Below, in pieces: positions 62,050 to 64,000 of a DNA stretch of 64,000 bases (position 1 is its first letter; every line of letters begins with the position of its first letter). Made by a program: the position numbers and the translations under genes. Origin of the DNA: Candidatus Aminicenantota bacterium (GTDB lineage: Bacteria > Acidobacteriota > Aminicenantia > Aminicenantales > UBA4085); the NCBI GenBank assembly GCA_003141555.1, contig PLMN01000007.1, forward strand, positions 179,331 through 243,330. The letters are read 5' to 3'. The notes beneath the pieces are model-generated. The model was not told the DNA's origin, searched no databases, and was given only the letters and a program-made list of their open reading frames with translations.

Positions 62050-63267
62050 ATGGAATCCAGGAGCGCGGCGGTGCCGGCGGAAGAGGCGATCCGGACCGTC
62101 AAAAGCGGGCAGCTGATCATCATCGTCGACGACGAGGACCGGGAAAACGAGGGCGATTTCATGATCGCCGCCGAAAAAACGACCCCGGACATCATCAACT
62201 TCATGGCCAAATACGGGCGCGGCCTGATCTGCCTGCCCCTCACCAAGGAGCGGGGCGAAGAGCTGCAGCTGCCGCTCATGGTGACCGACAACACGGCCCG
62301 GTTCCAGACCGCGTTCACGGTCTCGATCGACGCCAAGGAGGGGATCTCGACCGGCATCTCGGCCTACGACCGGGCGCGGACCGTCCTCGCGGCCATCGAC
62401 CCGGCGACTAAGCCCGGCGACCTCGCCCGACCGGGGCATATCTTCCCCTTGCAAGCCAAGGAGGGCGGCGTCCTCGCCAGGGCGGGCCAGACCGAGGCGG
62501 CCGTGGACCTGTGCCGCTTCGCGGGACTGCGGCCGGCGGGAGTCATCTGCGAGATCATGAACGAGGACGGGACCATGGCCCGCCTCCCCGAGCTCGAGAA
62601 GATCAGCGCCGAGCACGGCATCCCGATCCTGACCATCGCCGAGCTGATCAAGTACCGGATGCACCACGAGTGCTTCGTCCGGAAAATCGAAGAAGCGGAC
62701 CTCCCGACGCGCTACGGCCATTTCCGGATCGCGGTCTTCGAGGACATCATCCACCACGAGACGCACGTCGCCCTGATCAAGGGCGAAATCCGCGGGGACG
62801 TGCCGACCCTGGTCCGGGCCCATTCCCAGTGCCTGACCGGCGACACCTTCGGCTCGTGCCGGTGCGACTGCGGCGAGCAGCTCCACAAGGCCCTCGAAAT
62901 GGTCGAGGCGGCGGGCTCGGGCGTCGTCCTCTACATCCAGAACCACGAGGGCCGGGGCATCGGCCTGACGGCCAAGATCCGGGCCTACGCCATCCAGGAG
63001 CAGGGCGTCGACACGGTCGAGGCCAACCGCCGGCTGGGCTTCAAGCCCGACCAGAGGGACTACGGCATCGGCGCCCAGATCCTCGTCTCGCTCGGCATCC
63101 GGAAGCTCCGCCTGCTGACCAACAACCCCCGGAAGTTCATCGGCTTGACCGGCTACGGCCTCGAAATCGCCGAGCGGGTGGCGATCGAGGTGCCGCCGAC
63201 CGAAGACAACTTCCAATACCTGAAGACGAAAAAAGAGAAGATGGGGCACATTCTCGAAATGGTGTGA
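62050..63267 (+). CDS. ribBA: Bifunctional DHBP synthase/GTP cyclohydrolase II
   Basis: The protein has 405 residues. The DHBP synthase half has VDDEDRENEGDF and LARPGHIFPLQAKEGGVLAR plus AGLRPAGVICEIMN. The cyclohydrolase II half has the zinc ligands CRCDCGEQL, preceded by SQCLTGDTFGS, and GRGIGLTAKIRAYA. It supplies both precursors of the riboflavin pathway. It lies 13 bases after ribE and overlaps the next gene by 1 base. Confidence 0.95.
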   Translation: MESRSAAVPAEEAIRTVKSGQLIIIVDDEDRENEGDFMIAAEKTTPDIINFMAKYGRGLICLPLTKERGEELQLPLMVTDNTARFQTAFTVSIDAKEGISTGISAYDRARTVLAAIDPATKPGDLARPGHIFPLQAKEGGVLARAGQTEAAVDLCRFAGLRPAGVICEIMNEDGTMARLPELEKISAEHGIPILTIAELIKYRMHHECFVRKIEEADLPTRYGHFRIAVFEDIIHHETHVALIKGEIRGDVPTLVRAHSQCLTGDTFGSCRCDCGEQLHKALEMVEAAGSGVVLYIQNHEGRGIGLTAKIRAYAIQEQGVDTVEANRRLGFKPDQRDYGIGAQILVSLGIRKLRLLTNNPRKFIGLTGYGLEIAERVAIEVPPTEDNFQYLKTKKEKMGHILEMV

Positions 63268-63863
63268 TGCCGATGGTCAAGTTCCTGAGACGCACGCCGA
63301 GCGAGGGCGATCTCGCGCCCCACGAGCAGGCGCTCGAGCTCGTCAAAGGCCTCGCGGCCGCCGAAGGCCCGTCGCCCGACGCCGGGGCCGTCAGCCGGGC
63401 CGTCCTGCGCAAGCTCGACATCCTCCAGGCCCGCGACAAGAAGCTCAAGCTCATCCGGAGCATTTCGCGGCTCGACTCCGCCTGGGCCTGCGGCGTCCTG
63501 TTCGAGCTGCTCTCGGACCCGAGCGAGGAGATCCGGGACCTCGCGGTCCGCGAGCTCGCCCCCCGGAACGATTGCCCGCTCGACAGCCTCTACAACCGGC
63601 TCCTCCAGCCGCCCTGGTACGTCAAAAGCGCCATCCTTCGCATCTTCTGCCTCCGCCGCGACACGGGCGCCGTGTCGGCCATCGGCGAGGTCCTCGACGA
63701 TCCAAACGTCGAAGTCCGCCGCTGGGCGGCCCTCGCCCTCGGCCGGATCGGCGGCTACGACGCGCGCGTGTTCCTCGTCCGCCTGTCGAAGGACCGGAAC
63801 CCCTACGTCAAGCAGGCGGCCGCCGACGCCCTCGACAAAATCTGCGATTTCAAGTTCAGCTAG
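63267..63863 (+). CDS. HEAT-repeat protein of unknown function
   Basis: The protein has about 198 residues from ATG 63267, which overlaps the ribBA stop by 1 base. Residues about 60-198 form HEAT/PBS-lyase-type helical repeats (LLSDPSEEIRDLAVREL, LDDPNVEVRRWAALALGRIG, KDRNPYVKQAAADALDKI). The N-terminal 60 residues are helical and charged. Such proteins are usually binding scaffolds. It occupies the position where ribH is common in riboflavin operons, but it is not lumazine synthase. Confidence 0.75.
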   Translation: MPMVKFLRRTPSEGDLAPHEQALELVKGLAAAEGPSPDAGAVSRAVLRKLDILQARDKKLKLIRSISRLDSAWACGVLFELLSDPSEEIRDLAVRELAPRNDCPLDSLYNRLLQPPWYVKSAILRIFCLRRDTGAVSAIGEVLDDPNVEVRRWAALALGRIGGYDARVFLVRLSKDRNPYVKQAAADALDKICDFKFS

Positions 63864-63867
63864 CGGA

Positions 63868-63899
63868 GGCTCGGGGGGAGAGGGCCGTCGGCACGCCGG
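63868..63899 (+). repeat. Dispersed intergenic repeat, copy 2
   Basis: This matches 4593-4624 at 29 of 32 positions. It starts 4 bases after the stop of the HEAT-repeat gene and runs into the hairpin at 63895-63921. Confidence 0.6.
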
Positions 63900-64000
63900 T
63901 TTCCCCGGCGCGGAAACCGGCTCGGGGTTACGGCTCACCGCCAGCGCCGCTTCGCGTCGCTGGCCCATGCCGGCTCGCCTCCACACCGGCCGACGTGCCC
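63895..64000. other. Structured GC-rich intergenic sequence at the right edge
   Basis: A perfect 10-bp stem (GCCGGTTTCC with GGAAACCGGC) spans 63895-63921 with a 7-base loop. A second stem pairs GCCAGCG (63940-63946) with CGCTGGC (63958-63964). No coding frame was recognised. It may be part of a longer repeat cut by the window edge or a terminator region for the rib operon. Confidence 0.45.

Overview
This 64 kb window is dense, GC-rich bacterial chromosome from a diderm organism. It carries Lpt lipopolysaccharide-transport genes, a Tol-Pal locus, outer-membrane beta-barrels and heptosyltransferase-type enzymes. The mix of a long lpt-rpoN-hpf-pts operon, secreted propeller proteins, a bacterial tricorn-type protease and B12-radical-SAM enzymes fits an uncultivated Acidobacteriota-like lineage such as Aminicenantes. 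That placement is inference; no rRNA gene is present to test it. No tRNA, rRNA, CRISPR array or prophage was seen. After start correction no gap between genes exceeds about 230 bases.

Layout. 1-4527 (minus): a glycan operon (GT9, DPM1-like GT2, B12-radical SAM, NAD-epimerase, partial GT2). 4755-12223: three secreted propeller/FN3 proteins, one fused to an SGNH hydrolase, plus an AMIN-domain beta-barrel. 12372-15996: radical SAM and a GT-C membrane glycosyltransferase. 16007-20130 (minus): a five-gene cassette resembling the Arn lipid-linked sugar pathway. 20215-22231: rsmA and a GNAT protein. 22381-26924: two more propeller proteins around a small ribbon-helix-helix-like gene, then a second barrel paralogue. 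27030-30642: ftsK and an ECF sigma/anti-sigma pair. 30669-34864 (minus): uvrA-holB-ricT. 34884-35775: a RAYT transposase surrounded by REP-like palindromes. 35797-44107: mrfA, tolQR-tolA-like-tolB, pal-cpoB-ssb-cupin. 44150-55330 (minus): a small membrane gene and the operon recJ-lptCA-lptB-rpoN-hpf-ptsN-hprK-rapZ-EIIA(Man)-ptsH-ptsI. 55445-59306: a membrane protein and a secreted tricorn-type protease. 59450-63863: ftsY-ribD-ribE-ribBA-HEAT protein.

How it works together. Much of the window serves the cell envelope: glycan synthesis, LPS transport, Tol-Pal, and exported surface proteins. The PTS genes lack any sugar permease (IIB/IIC) and sit with rpoN, hprK and rapZ, so they look like a regulatory phosphorelay. 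The most unusual items are: a five-member family of propeller proteins sharing a roughly 100-residue C-terminal module and lying beside related beta-barrels; a UvrA without its insertion domain; a single-polypeptide LptC-LptA; REP palindromes whose stem changes compensate each other; and a repeated pattern of promoters only 7-14 bases from the start codon, suggesting leaderless or near-leaderless mRNAs.
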